Made by a program: the position numbers and the translations under genes
DNA from: Streptomyces sp. Ag109_O5-1
GTDB taxonomy: Bacteria > Actinomycetota > Actinomycetes > Streptomycetales > Streptomycetaceae
Reading direction: 5' to 3'
Length of the DNA stretch: 64,000 nucleotides
NCBI RefSeq assembly: GCF_003814875.1
Contig: NZ_RKQF01000001.1
Span: forward strand, 6,014,001 to 6,078,000
The notes under the pieces: model-generated
The model's database searches: none
What the model was told of the DNA's origin: nothing
What the model saw: only the letters and a program-made list of their open reading frames with translations
Shown here: one piece after another, positions 18,342 through 27,107 of the stretch
How positions within the stretch are numbered: position 1 is the stretch's first letter
Layout: each line of letters opens with the position of its first letter

Positions 18342-18983
18342 CTAGCCCGCCCGCTCCACCTGCACACGGGTGACGGCCCGTACGACCGTCGCGCCCGCGA
18401 CGGCCGCCCCGACGAGCGCGAGGTCGGACAGCACGAGCGGCCAGACGTTGTCGTAGGCGCGGGCGATGAGTTCGTCGGTGGAGTCGCTGTAGACGAGCCC
18501 GGTCCCGCTCAGGAGACCGACCAGCCAGAGCCCCCACCACACGTTGACGACCCGTGGCAGCCGCCGCTCCGGCGCGCTGTCCCGGTACACGTCGGCGACG
18601 ATCCCCCGCGGGATCCAGAGGTTCGCTATGGGGATGACCCACCCGAGGAGCACCCAGAACCCGTTGTAGCGGGGTGCCTGCCCGGAAACGACCCGCGCGT
18701 TGCCGCGCACGCGCCCCAGCCACACCAGGAAGGCGATGACGCACACGGCGGTGACCACGCCCCCGGCGGAGCTGACGAGGTGGTACCCGTTCTCCAGCGA
18801 GGTCAACGCCCGGTGCCGCCCGTCCCCCTGGTCCGGCGGCCCGCCCGCGGGCTCCCCGGCCCCGGCCAGCCGCAGCTCCCACCCGGCCCGCACGGCCCAG
18901 GCGGCACCGGCGAGCAGCAACGCGGAGGAGGCGACGGCACCGGCCGCCCGGACAGGGCTCAAGGCGACTATGTCTTCACTCAC
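18342..18983 (-). CDS. DUF4328-like integral membrane protein
   Basis: The 213-residue protein has four or five hydrophobic segments. It carries an FLVWLGRVRGNARV stretch followed by YNGFWVLLGWVIPIANLWIP, the pattern I associate with DUF4328 membrane proteins of Streptomyces. The function of this family is unknown. GTG 18983 follows AGGA at a normal distance and removes a polar extension. Nothing in the surroundings suggests a specific job. Confidence 0.7.
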   Translation of the reverse strand: MSEDIVALSPVRAAGAVASSALLLAGAAWAVRAGWELRLAGAGEPAGGPPDQGDGRHRALTSLENGYHLVSSAGGVVTAVCVIAFLVWLGRVRGNARVVSGQAPRYNGFWVLLGWVIPIANLWIPRGIVADVYRDSAPERRLPRVVNVWWGLWLVGLLSGTGLVYSDSTDELIARAYDNVWPLVLSDLALVGAAVAGATVVRAVTRVQVERAG

Positions 18984-19077
18984 GGGACGATCCTGTCGCA
19001 CGGACGGCGACAAGATCCATGGCTGTTACGGGCCTGGGACAGCGCCGTTTCCCGGCCCTGCCCGGCCCTTCCTCCCG

Positions 19078-20610
19078 TCAGCTCACGGCGTACGCGTTGT
19101 ACACCGTGGTCGTCGAGCTGTCGCCGTGGGTGTCGGTGACCGTCGAGCGCAGCCCGACCCGGCCGCCGGAGGCCGGGTTGTGGACGGCGATGGTCCACTT
19201 GCCGCCGGACAGCTTCGCGGTGGCGGCCTTCCAGTGGGCGCCGTTGTCGGTGGTGTACCAGGCCCGGACGGACTTCACGCTGTCCGACAGCCGGCCGATC
19301 GTGCCGTCGTCCGTGCCGTTGCGCTGCATGCCCAGGTCGACGGTGGTGGTCGATCCGGGGGACGCCTGGTTCCTGTTGTTCAGCGCCTCCGGCCAGAACC
19401 GGGTGATGTAGTCCCGGATCTGCTGGTTCCTGCCCGCGTCCGCGTAGAAGTGCAGGGAGAGGCTGGCGGAGGTCGACAGCGAGCCGGCCGGCAGGCCGCT
19501 GCGGTGACCGGTCTCGGTGATCGTGTACCAGCCCGACCCGGGGATCCGCGGCTGCGCGTCGAGCTCCTGAGAGGGGCTGAACGCGTGCGAGTAGAGCGTC
19601 TTGCCCGCGTGGGTCAGCTTCACGGTGCCGGAGGCTGTGCCCCCGCCCACCTGGAGCTCGGGGTCGGCGAACAGGTTGTCGTTCCCGAAGTACAGCTGGT
19701 GGTACCAGGTGTAGGGCAGCTGCCCGCCGGGTCCCCAGACCGCGTGGCCGATGGTCAGCGAGGTCGTCCTGCCGGCCGCGTACGTGTGGAACCCGCCGTC
19801 GATGAGGTCTTGGCCCTCCTGGCCCACGTCCCACCGGCCGGCCTGGACGTGGACGCTGAAGGAGGCGGGCAGGTCTCGCTGGAAGTCGAGGAGGTCCATG
19901 GACGCCGAGCAGTCGTAGCCGGTCGTCGGCTCGCCGTCGAACAAGAACCGCACCTGCCCGCTGTCGGGACCGGAACGGGCGGACACCTTGAGCGTGGTCA
20001 GCCCGGACCGCTTGAGCGTCGCGGACACCCCGGACGGCACACCGCGGCTGTGCGCGGCGGACGCCTGCCAGAAGTCCCCGCCGCTCGTCGACTGCGGCTG
20101 GTACGTGGTGCCGTAGGCCAGCTCGTACGCGCTGCTGCTGTTCGGGATGGCGTACAGGTCGCCCGCCGAAGCCGAGATGCTCATCGTGGCCGGGCTGTTG
20201 TCGGTGGCGCAGACGGCCGCGCTGACCGTGTGGTCGTAGCCGCTGCCCGGGCTGGGACTGAGCGAGACCTTGACCGCACGTCCCTGGCGGCCGTCGAAGG
20301 TGGTCGTCGTGGCCCCGGAGACCCGCACGCTGTGGCCGCCGACGACGGCCTCCTCGTTGTTGCCGACGAAGGACGTGGCGAGCTCGTAACTGCCGTTGGG
20401 CAGCGATGTCTTCTTGTTGCCCTCGATGAAGCGGAAGTCATTGGTCTTCGTGTTGTAGACCGCCACCTGTGCGTAGACCGGCTTGCCGCTGCGGTCCAGC
20501 GTCCTGACGGTGAGCGACCCCTTGGTCGCGGCCGACGCGGTCGAGGCGCCGGCGAGGAGAAGCGGCACGAGGACGGTCACGGCACTCGCTGCCACTGTGG
20601 TTCGTCGCAT
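19078..20610 (-). CDS. Large secreted protein of unknown function
   Basis: The 510-residue protein has a Sec signal peptide (MRRTTVAASAVTVLVPLLLA followed by GASTASAA, cleavage after about residue 29). The mature part is beta-rich with repeated GSLTVRTLDRSGKPVYAQV-type sandwich segments and one pair of Cys residues visible (AAVCATD and GYDCSAS). No catalytic motif is recognised. ATG 20610 follows GGGGG by five bases. It resembles the many Streptomyces extracellular proteins with bacterial Ig-like folds, and it stands alone between membrane and nucleotidyltransferase-like genes. Confidence 0.75.
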   Translation of the reverse strand: MRRTTVAASAVTVLVPLLLAGASTASAATKGSLTVRTLDRSGKPVYAQVAVYNTKTNDFRFIEGNKKTSLPNGSYELATSFVGNNEEAVVGGHSVRVSGATTTTFDGRQGRAVKVSLSPSPGSGYDHTVSAAVCATDNSPATMSISASAGDLYAIPNSSSAYELAYGTTYQPQSTSGGDFWQASAAHSRGVPSGVSATLKRSGLTTLKVSARSGPDSGQVRFLFDGEPTTGYDCSASMDLLDFQRDLPASFSVHVQAGRWDVGQEGQDLIDGGFHTYAAGRTTSLTIGHAVWGPGGQLPYTWYHQLYFGNDNLFADPELQVGGGTASGTVKLTHAGKTLYSHAFSPSQELDAQPRIPGSGWYTITETGHRSGLPAGSLSTSASLSLHFYADAGRNQQIRDYITRFWPEALNNRNQASPGSTTTVDLGMQRNGTDDGTIGRLSDSVKSVRAWYTTDNGAHWKAATAKLSGGKWTIAVHNPASGGRVGLRSTVTDTHGDSSTTTVYNAYAVS

Positions 20611-20715
20611 CAGACCCCCCATAGGTACGCGACAAAAGCGAGTCACCATAGCCCACCGCGGACACCCTCCTCACTGCCGCCCCCCTCATCGGTTCGGCCG
20701 GTCCCGGTCCTCGGG

Positions 20716-21384
20716 TCAGTCCTCCGGGGGCTGAGCCTCCATCAGGCGTTCCGCGATGTCGTCCGCCCAGGTCTGGGCCCACTGGCGGAGCCCGGTGACC
20801 GCCTGCTCGTCGAGGCCGTACGCGGCGAACTCCCTGTCGTCGATCCACTCCGTGCCCGTCAGACGGGACTGCAGGTCGGTGAGGTCGAAGGTGTCGCGGG
20901 CGTGGCGGCGGCCCAGGTCCTCCAGGTCGGGGAGGGTCCAGCGGTCCGCCGCCGCGTGGACGATCAGGAGGTCGCGGGGCAGACCGCGGTCGGTCAGGGT
21001 CCAGACCCTCATGCCGACCACGTCTTCCAGGGCGAGGGTCAGGCCGAGTCCGGTCCGCACCGGCGGGTGCCACAGGGCTTCCTTGAGGATGTCGACCTCG
21101 CCCTCGTCCCCCGAGACCGCGTCGGTGACGACGAGTTGGGCCGACAGGGGGTCCGTCTCCCGTGTGCCGACGCGCCAGCCGTGTTCGCGCAGACCCGTCG
21201 CGACCCTTTCGGCCACCATCCGCATGGGCGCCGCGTGCTGCGTGGCCACCTCCAGGGTCCGGCCGGGGCGGTCGAACAGGCCGTGGGCCTGGGCCGCGTA
21301 GTCGCCGGCCAGGGCCAGGGGGTAGGCGGCGCCTGCCGAGAGCAGGTCGGGCAGCAGGCGGCGGTGCAACTCGGTCAGGTTCAC
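20716..21384 (-). CDS. Nucleotidyltransferase-like (AbiEii-type) protein
   Basis: The 222-residue protein has the layout of AbiEii/AbiGii-like nucleotidyltransferase family proteins: an N-terminal LALAGDYAAQAHGL segment in place of the GGxxxxLH core, a VDILKEALWHP strand, LALEDVVGMRVWTLTDRGLPRD and a C-terminal helical part. The catalytic GS/DxD pattern is poorly preserved (GDYAAQ, where a GG(T/S)A core is expected), so transfer activity is doubtful. No AbiEi partner is nearby, so it is probably not a toxin-antitoxin or phage defence pair. The start is GTG 21384. Confidence 0.6.
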   Translation of the reverse strand: MNLTELHRRLLPDLLSAGAAYPLALAGDYAAQAHGLFDRPGRTLEVATQHAAPMRMVAERVATGLREHGWRVGTRETDPLSAQLVVTDAVSGDEGEVDILKEALWHPPVRTGLGLTLALEDVVGMRVWTLTDRGLPRDLLIVHAAADRWTLPDLEDLGRRHARDTFDLTDLQSRLTGTEWIDDREFAAYGLDEQAVTGLRQWAQTWADDIAERLMEAQPPED

Positions 21385-21563
21385 GTGGCGGCCGGGGTCC
21401 CGTGCGGGAGTCCGGAGGCCGTGGGGGGTGCCATGGGGCGATTATCGCCGGTCGGGGGGAGCGGTGCGGGCGGAGACATCAGGGTGGTGGTCAGGACGGT
21501 TCCGCCGGCCGCGGCGGTGGCACGTCCTCACGCCGTCACAGGTGGCTGCGGCAGACTCCGCCC

Positions 21564-22493
21564 ATGGAGTCCATCCGTCCGCCGTCCGCCTGCTGCGCGC
21601 CCGCCGCCCCCGCGGACCACTCGATACGGCCTCTCCCCGCCCCCGCCGACACCCCGGAGACCACCCGTATGGTCGCCCTCCCCGGCGGTGAGTTCCTGAT
21701 GGGCGCCGAGGACGCCGACGGCTTCCCGGCGGACGGCGAGGGCCCGGTCCGGGCCGTGCGGGTGTCGCCGTTCCTCGTCGACGCCTGCGCCGTGCGCAAC
21801 GACGAGTACGCCGCGTTCGTCGCCGGCACCGGGTACGTCACCGACACCGAGCGGCTGGGCTGGTCGTACGTCTTCGCCGGGTTCCTGCCCGCCGCGCTGC
21901 GCCGGGATGCGCCGCGGCCGCCGGAGACGCCCTGGTGGTGTGCGGTCGCGGGAGCCGCCTGGAACCGGCCGGCCGGGCCCGGCAGCGATCTCGACGGGCT
22001 CGGGGACCATCCCGTCGTCCACGTCTCCTGGTACGACGCCGCCGCCTACGCCTCCTGGGCCGGCAAGCGGCTGCCCACCGAGGCGGAGTGGGAGTACGCG
22101 GCCCGGGGCGGTCTGGAGCAGGCCCGTTACCCGTGGGGGGACGAGCTGGATCCGGACGGGGAGTACCGGTGCAACATCTGGCGGGGCACCTTCCCCACCC
22201 GCAACACCGCCGCCGACGGCTACCGGGGCACCGCCCCCGTCGACGCCTTCGCGCCCAACGGGTACGGCCTGTACAACACGTCCGGCAACGTGTGGGAGTG
22301 GTGCGCCGACCGGTGGAGGACCGAGCACGGCACGGACGCCGGCCCCGCCGGCCCCGCCCGCGTCATCCGCGGCGGCTCCCACCTCTGCCACGCCTCCTAC
22401 TGCAACCGCTACCGGGTCGCCGCCCGTACCGCCAACACCCCCGACAGCTCCACCGGCCACACCGGCTTCCGCTGCGTGCGCGACGCGGGGTGA
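21564..22493 (+). CDS. Formylglycine-generating enzyme (sulfatase-modifying factor family)
   Basis: The 309-residue protein shows the FGE-sulfatase fold: MVALPGGEFLMGAED, HPVVHVSWYDAAAYASWAGK, RLPTEAEWEYAARGG, SGNVWEWCADRW and a C-terminal RGGSHLCHASYCNRYRVAAR. Cys275 and Cys280 correspond to the copper-binding catalytic Cys pair of true FGEs (Cys272/Cys277 in the S. coelicolor enzyme, as I recall), so it should convert the sulfatase CxPxR cysteine to formylglycine. No sulfatase gene is present in the window, so its client is encoded elsewhere. ATG 21564 has no strong Shine-Dalgarno. It diverges from the preceding gene across 180 bases. Confidence 0.9.
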   Translation: MESIRPPSACCAPAAPADHSIRPLPAPADTPETTRMVALPGGEFLMGAEDADGFPADGEGPVRAVRVSPFLVDACAVRNDEYAAFVAGTGYVTDTERLGWSYVFAGFLPAALRRDAPRPPETPWWCAVAGAAWNRPAGPGSDLDGLGDHPVVHVSWYDAAAYASWAGKRLPTEAEWEYAARGGLEQARYPWGDELDPDGEYRCNIWRGTFPTRNTAADGYRGTAPVDAFAPNGYGLYNTSGNVWEWCADRWRTEHGTDAGPAGPARVIRGGSHLCHASYCNRYRVAARTANTPDSSTGHTGFRCVRDAG

Positions 22494-22509
22494 ACCGAGG
22501 GGCCCCTGG

Positions 22510-23220
22510 TCACTCACCGACGGGGCCGATGAACGTACCCGGGTGGGTGGCGCCGTCCTGGAGCAGCACGGCACCGCCGTGCCAGGACAGGTCGAACGAC
22601 GTGCGCTGGTTCGGCGCCGTGACGACGACCGTGGTCGGGGTGAACGTGGTGGAGTCGCCCTGCGCCGGCACCAGGAAGGTGATCGCGAAGTTGGTGGAGG
22701 CGCCGTTCGCCAGGGTGACCCGCTTCGGGGTGGCGTTCGTGCGCTGCAGCGACCACTTCTGACCGCTGTTGACCAGGTCGACGCCCGGGAAGCCGTACAT
22801 CGTGCAGGAGTGGCCGCTCTTGTTGGTGAACGCCACGACCGCGTGCTTCTGCTGGCCGGTGCCGCTGCCCGGGTCGGCCCAGGAGTAGCCGAGCTGGGAG
22901 GCCTGGCAGGAGGGCACCGAAGTGCCGGCGGCGGAACCGCCGGAGGAGGAGCCCCCGGAGGAGGAGCCACCGGAAGCGGAGCCGCCGGAGGTCGATGAAC
23001 CCGACGTGTTGCCGCCCCCGCTGGTGCCGCCGTTCGACGTGGTCCCGGTGCCGGAGGAGCCGGAGCCGCTCGTGGAGTTGCCCGCGGCCGGCGCGGCCGC
23101 ACCGTTGTCGGTCTTGACGGAGCCGGTCGCGGTGCCGTTGCACGCGGTGAGCAGGGCCATCAGCGCGGCGGCGCCGGTCAGGGCGGCGGCGGTCTTGCGG
23201 CGGTTGCGAAGGTTCGACAT
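22510..23220 (-). CDS. DUF4232-type lipoprotein
   Basis: The 236-residue protein has a lipoprotein signal (LMALLTAC lipobox, Cys about residue 27). A low-complexity Gly/Ser linker with GGSASGGSSSGGSSSGGS repeats spans about 45-97. A C-terminal DUF4232-like domain follows (QASQLGYSWADPG, VAFTNKSGHSCTMYGFPGV, LSWHGGAVLL). Such proteins sit on the outer face of the membrane; their function is unknown. ATG 23220 follows GGGGGA. It converges with the FGE gene with a 16-base gap. Confidence 0.82.
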   Translation of the reverse strand: MSNLRNRRKTAAALTGAAALMALLTACNGTATGSVKTDNGAAAPAAGNSTSGSGSSGTGTTSNGGTSGGGNTSGSSTSGGSASGGSSSGGSSSGGSAAGTSVPSCQASQLGYSWADPGSGTGQQKHAVVAFTNKSGHSCTMYGFPGVDLVNSGQKWSLQRTNATPKRVTLANGASTNFAITFLVPAQGDSTTFTPTTVVVTAPNQRTSFDLSWHGGAVLLQDGATHPGTFIGPVGE

Positions 23221-23380
23221 GGGGTCCCCCAGCGGTGGCGATCTCCCCGGCTCTCTGCCGGACACCCCTTTCGATGCGGCCCCTGGAGAGGAAGTTCGGA
23301 GATCGCCGTCACGGGCCCGTCGTGGTCGTGTCACGCCCGCCGTTACAGAACCCGGGACGTGACCGACGTACCGCGGCCGC

Positions 23381-24100
23381 TCACGCCATCCAGAAGAACA
23401 CCGCCGTCATCCGCTTCTCCGCCAGCGTCTTCCCGGCGTAACCGGTCGCGCTGTGCACCAGGTTGGCGTTGTAGAGGAGCAGCCGGTTGTACTTGTGCGG
23501 GACCCGCACGTCCTCCTCGAAGTGGTCGGCCGGGACGAACCGCGTCCCCAGCGCCTCGACGAGGTTGTTGTGCGGGGCCTGGACGATGTTGCCACCGAGC
23601 CGGCCGCCAGGCAGCGACTGGCGGTAGAACGCGGTGCCGCAGTCCTTGGCGACCCCGGGGTTGAGGTACAGCACCGCCGCGTACCGGCACAGCGCCCGCG
23701 AGTCCGTGTGCGGGCGCGGCTCGCTCTCGCCCTCGCCGACGACCTGCACGCAGTTGTGGTTGAGGGTGCCGCCGCCGGGCGCCTGCTGCACCCACAGTTC
23801 CTTGGCGCCGGTCGCCTGCTTCACCAGCTTTTCCACGACGGCCAGTTCGCCGGGTTCGAGACCGGGCATGGTGCGCAGTCCGGGCCAGGTCTCCGAGGTG
23901 TACGGGTATCCCTGGACCCAGTCGTCCTTGGCCAGACAGCGTTCCCGTACGGCGTCCACGTCCGGCAGGACGTCGTCGAACACCCAGTAGTCACGGCCCT
24001 TGGAGGGCTTGCGGTAGGGCAGCACGGGGAGCGCGGCGGGACCCCGGGGAGCCGCTCCGTTGGGCAGCCGGGGGACGCGGGGGAATGGCTGTGGGGGCAT
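23381..24100 (-). CDS. 2OG-Fe(II) oxygenase-like protein (DUF6445-like)
   Basis: The 239-residue cytoplasmic protein has a probable double-stranded beta-helix iron site: PRPHTDSRALCRYAAVLYLN supplies HxD and LLLYNANLVHSATGY supplies the distal His, followed by a basic residue near EKRMTAVFFW. This fits the 2-oxoglutarate oxygenase superfamily, and the overall pattern resembles proteins named DUF6445 (from memory). The substrate is unknown. ATG 24100 begins the protein, with a G-rich stretch (GGGGG) just after, not before, it; the ribosome site is weak. It is divergent from the DUF4142 gene. Confidence 0.65.
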   Translation of the reverse strand: MPPQPFPRVPRLPNGAAPRGPAALPVLPYRKPSKGRDYWVFDDVLPDVDAVRERCLAKDDWVQGYPYTSETWPGLRTMPGLEPGELAVVEKLVKQATGAKELWVQQAPGGGTLNHNCVQVVGEGESEPRPHTDSRALCRYAAVLYLNPGVAKDCGTAFYRQSLPGGRLGGNIVQAPHNNLVEALGTRFVPADHFEEDVRVPHKYNRLLLYNANLVHSATGYAGKTLAEKRMTAVFFWMA

Positions 24101-24312
24101 ACGGCGAAGCTAGTCCGTTTCTTTGTCATGGCCACTCTCAGCAGGGCAAATCATCACCACCCCCTGGGCAAGACATGGCAAGACGGCTCCCCGACAGAAC
24201 AAGGCCTCACAAGTTCTTTGCCAAATCAAAAGGTTCGCGGCGCTTCCCCATCCGTACTTCCCTGCGTCAGACCCCGCCCCTGCGCGGGACCCCGACCGAG
24301 CAGGAGGCATCG

Positions 24313-25104
24313 GTGCGCTTTTCGCGGAACGCAACGGGAACGCTCTTCGTGGGCGGTGCCCTGAGCATCACTCTCGCGGCACTCGCCTACCCGAGCATGT
24401 TGGGCGTCACCACCACGTCCAGCGCCACCACCAGAGTCATCGCCAACACTCAGTGGGGGCCCCTGACCGAGGGCGACCGCGACTTCGTGGTGAAGGTGCG
24501 CGCGGCCGGGCTCTGGGAGTACCCCGTGGGCCAGCTCGGCCTGAAGAAGGGCACGAGCCCGGCGGTCATCACCGCGAGCAAGCACCTGATCGACGGTCAC
24601 GCGGCGCTGGACAGCAGCTGCCGCAAGATCAGCCAGATGCTCAACATCGCCATCCCGAACGTGGCCTCCCCGCAGCAGCAGGGGTTCGTCAACACGCTGT
24701 CCGCCGACAGCGGGAAGAAGTTCGACACCGACTTCGCCAACATCCTGCGCGTGACGCACGGTTCGATCTTCAACACCATCGCGAAGATCCGTTCCACCAC
24801 CGAGAACACCCTGGTGCGCACCCTCGCCGACCAGGCCAACGCCACGGTCCTCGACCACATCACGGTGATGGAGCAGACCGGCCTGGTCGACTTCCCGTCG
24901 GTCCTCTTCCAGGAGACGACCGCGCCGAAGCTGCCCGCCAGCGACCTGACCCCGCCGCCGCCGGACCCGGGCCAGCCGCAGGTCGTGCTCACCCCGCCGG
25001 TCAACAGCACGACCAGTCCGCCGGCGCTTCCGGGTGAGCCGGGCTTCACGGGCAGCGGTGCCGGTGTCGGCAACGGCGGGACCCCCAGCCCCAACGCCGG
25101 CTGA
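24313..25104 (+). CDS. DUF4142 secreted protein
   Basis: The 263-residue exported protein has a signal-like N-terminus (FSRNATGTLFVGGALSITLA), then a helical DUF4142 domain (LTEGDRDFVVKVRAAGLWEY ... ASKHLIDGHAALDSSCRKI) resembling ferritin-like four-helix bundles. The last 60 residues are Pro-rich and flexible. DUF4142 proteins are secreted or membrane-attached; their role is unclear. GTG 24313 has a perfect AGGAGG five bases upstream, which fixes the start. The upstream 190 bases are less GC-rich than the surroundings and probably carry the promoter. Confidence 0.85.
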   Translation: MRFSRNATGTLFVGGALSITLAALAYPSMLGVTTTSSATTRVIANTQWGPLTEGDRDFVVKVRAAGLWEYPVGQLGLKKGTSPAVITASKHLIDGHAALDSSCRKISQMLNIAIPNVASPQQQGFVNTLSADSGKKFDTDFANILRVTHGSIFNTIAKIRSTTENTLVRTLADQANATVLDHITVMEQTGLVDFPSVLFQETTAPKLPASDLTPPPPDPGQPQVVLTPPVNSTTSPPALPGEPGFTGSGAGVGNGGTPSPNAG

Positions 25105-25125
25105 CACCGGCCGCACAGAGCCGCG

Positions 25126-26772
25126 TCAAGCGCCCAGCCACACCGTGGTGTCGGGCGGGAGCGTGCCGTCATGCGGCAACGGCACGCTCACCAGCAGCAC
25201 TTCGCCCGGCGGCAACGACACCGGCGCGTGCGACACGTTCGTGACGCACCGCCAGCCCTCCGACCGGGCGAAGTGCAGCACCCCCTCGGGCGCCTCGGCC
25301 CAGGTCAGCGTCTCGCCGTCGAGGAGCTTGCGGCGCAGCCGCAGCGCGGTGCGGTAGAGCTCCAGGGTGGAGCCCTCCCGGCCGGCCTGCGTCTCGACGG
25401 CGCACGACGCGAACCACCGGGGCTGCGGCAGCCAGGCACCGCCGGCCCCGAAGCCGTACGACGGACCGCCCGCCGTCCACGGCAGCGGCACCCGGCAGCC
25501 GTCGCGGCCCTTGCGGACATGGCCCGTCTGCTCCCAGACCGGGTCCTGGAGGACCTGGACGGGCAGGTCGGCGACCTCGGGCAGACCGAGTTCCTCCCCC
25601 TGGTAGAGGTACGACGATCCGGGCAGCGCCAGCATCAGGAGCGTGGCGGCGCGGGCGCGGCGCAGGCCCTGGGCGGCGTCGACCTCCGGCGTACGGCCGC
25701 CGGACAGCAGCCAGGCGTTGTCGTCCGAGCCCGCCGGCAGCATCAGCCGGGAGGCGTGCCGTACGACGTCGTGGTTGGAGAGCACCCAGGTCGCGGAGGC
25801 ACCGGCCGTGCGGGCGGTGGCGAGGGAGCGGGTAATGGCCTCCCGGAGTGCGGCCGCGTCCCAGGAGGTCTGGAGATACTCGAAGTTGAAGGCCTGGCCG
25901 AGTTCGTCCGGGCGGGCGTACAGGGCGCGGCGGGCATCCGGGACCCAGGCCTCGGCGACGGCCGTACGGGGCGGGCTGTAGGCGTCGAAGATCTTGCGCC
26001 AGTCCCGGTAGATCTCGTGCACCTCGTCGCGGTCCCAGTACGGATGGGTGCCCGGCCCCACCCGCTCCAGCGCCTCCTCTCCGGTCGCACCCAGCCCCGC
26101 CACGTCCCGCAGCGGCTCGGCGAGGTCCTTCACCAGGGCGTGGGCCACGTCGATCCGGAAGCCGTCGACGCCCCGGTCGGACCAGAAACGCAGGGTGGTG
26201 CGGAAGTCGGCGCGGACGTCGTCGTGCTCCCAGTTCAGGTCGGGCTGCTCGGGGGCGAAGAGGTGGAGGTACCACTCGCCGTCCGGGACCCGGCGCCAGG
26301 CGCTGCCACCGAACACCGACTGCCAGTCGGAGGGCGGGAGTTCGCCCTGGGTGCCGCGCCCCGGCCGGAAGACGTACCGCTCCCGCGCGGCGGAGCCGGG
26401 GCCGGCCCGCAGGGCCTCCTGGAACCAGGGGTGGAGGTGCGAGGTGTGGTTCGGGACGATGTCGACGATCAGCTTCAGGCCCAGCCGGTGCGCCTCGGCG
26501 GCCATCGCGTCGAAGTCGTCCAGGGTGCCCAGGCGCGGGTCGACGTCACGGTAGTCGGCCACGTCGTAGCCGCCGTCGGCGAGTTCGGACGGGTAGAAGG
26601 GGCTGAGCCACAGGGCGTCCACGCCGAGCGCGGCCAGATGGGACAGCCGCTCGGTGATGCCCCTGAGGTCACCGAGCCCGTCGCCGTCCGCGTCGGCGAA
26701 GCTGCGCGGATACACCTGGTAGATCACGGCCTGACGCCACCAGTCGGGGTTCCTGGACGAGAGGTCGACCAC
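25126..26772 (-). CDS. GH13 alpha-glucosidase (AglA-like)
   Basis: The 548-residue glycoside hydrolase has all GH13 regions: VDIVPNHTS, GFRIDVAHAL (nucleophile Asp), TAVAEAWV (acid/base Glu) and LSNHDVVRH. It begins WWRQAVIYQVYPRSFADADG, typical of oligo-1,6-/alpha-1,4-glucosidases acting on maltose-type oligosaccharides in the cytoplasm. GTG 26772 lies behind AAGGA at the right spacing. No ABC sugar transporter genes flank it in this window. A run of imperfect 15-base repeats precedes the start. The family is certain; the substrate preference is inferred. Confidence 0.92.
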   Translation of the reverse strand: MVDLSSRNPDWWRQAVIYQVYPRSFADADGDGLGDLRGITERLSHLAALGVDALWLSPFYPSELADGGYDVADYRDVDPRLGTLDDFDAMAAEAHRLGLKLIVDIVPNHTSHLHPWFQEALRAGPGSAARERYVFRPGRGTQGELPPSDWQSVFGGSAWRRVPDGEWYLHLFAPEQPDLNWEHDDVRADFRTTLRFWSDRGVDGFRIDVAHALVKDLAEPLRDVAGLGATGEEALERVGPGTHPYWDRDEVHEIYRDWRKIFDAYSPPRTAVAEAWVPDARRALYARPDELGQAFNFEYLQTSWDAAALREAITRSLATARTAGASATWVLSNHDVVRHASRLMLPAGSDDNAWLLSGGRTPEVDAAQGLRRARAATLLMLALPGSSYLYQGEELGLPEVADLPVQVLQDPVWEQTGHVRKGRDGCRVPLPWTAGGPSYGFGAGGAWLPQPRWFASCAVETQAGREGSTLELYRTALRLRRKLLDGETLTWAEAPEGVLHFARSEGWRCVTNVSHAPVSLPPGEVLLVSVPLPHDGTLPPDTTVWLGA

Positions 26773-27107
26773 GCGCGTTCCTTTCGGACGGGGGAACTCG
26801 GACGGGGAAGCACACGGACGGGGAAACCCGGGCGGGGAAACACCGACAACAAGCCTGTCCATATTGCCGCGAAAGCGAACCTTCACACCGCCCGGAGGGA
26901 ATCCTTCCCTGTGTGAGGGAGTTGTGATGACTCCCGAACGAACCCTGCTTCAGGGCAGGTTGACAGGGTTCGCCAGGGCGAACCACCATGGGCCGCACAC
27001 CGTGGCGCATGTGACCAATGGGCCCGGTGTTTCTCTGCTTCCGGCTGCCTTGCCGCTGCCCATGACCAGCATCGATCCATATCGATGAGCATCACGATGG
27101 GATATCC
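26773..27107. other. Divergent intergenic region, 335 bases
   Basis: No gene is seen between the glucosidase gene and the LAHTG protein gene. The left 60 bases are the tandem G-rich repeat listed separately. The right end holds a partly symmetric ATCGATCCATATCGAT (27071-27086) and precedes the start at 27108. Promoters for both genes are expected here but are not identified. Confidence 0.45.
26785..26842. repeat. Imperfect 13-16 base tandem repeat, four copies
   Basis: CGGACGGGGGAAC, CGGACGGGGAAG, CGGACGGGGAAAC and GGGCGGGGAAAC follow each other directly in front of the glucosidase start codon, inside its presumed 5-prime untranslated region. The function is unknown; it may simply be slippage-derived. 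Confidence 0.7.

Noticed and set aside
20716..21384. AbiE-type phage defence system
   Set aside because: Only a distant AbiEii-like protein with a weak catalytic core is present and no AbiEi partner is adjacent.
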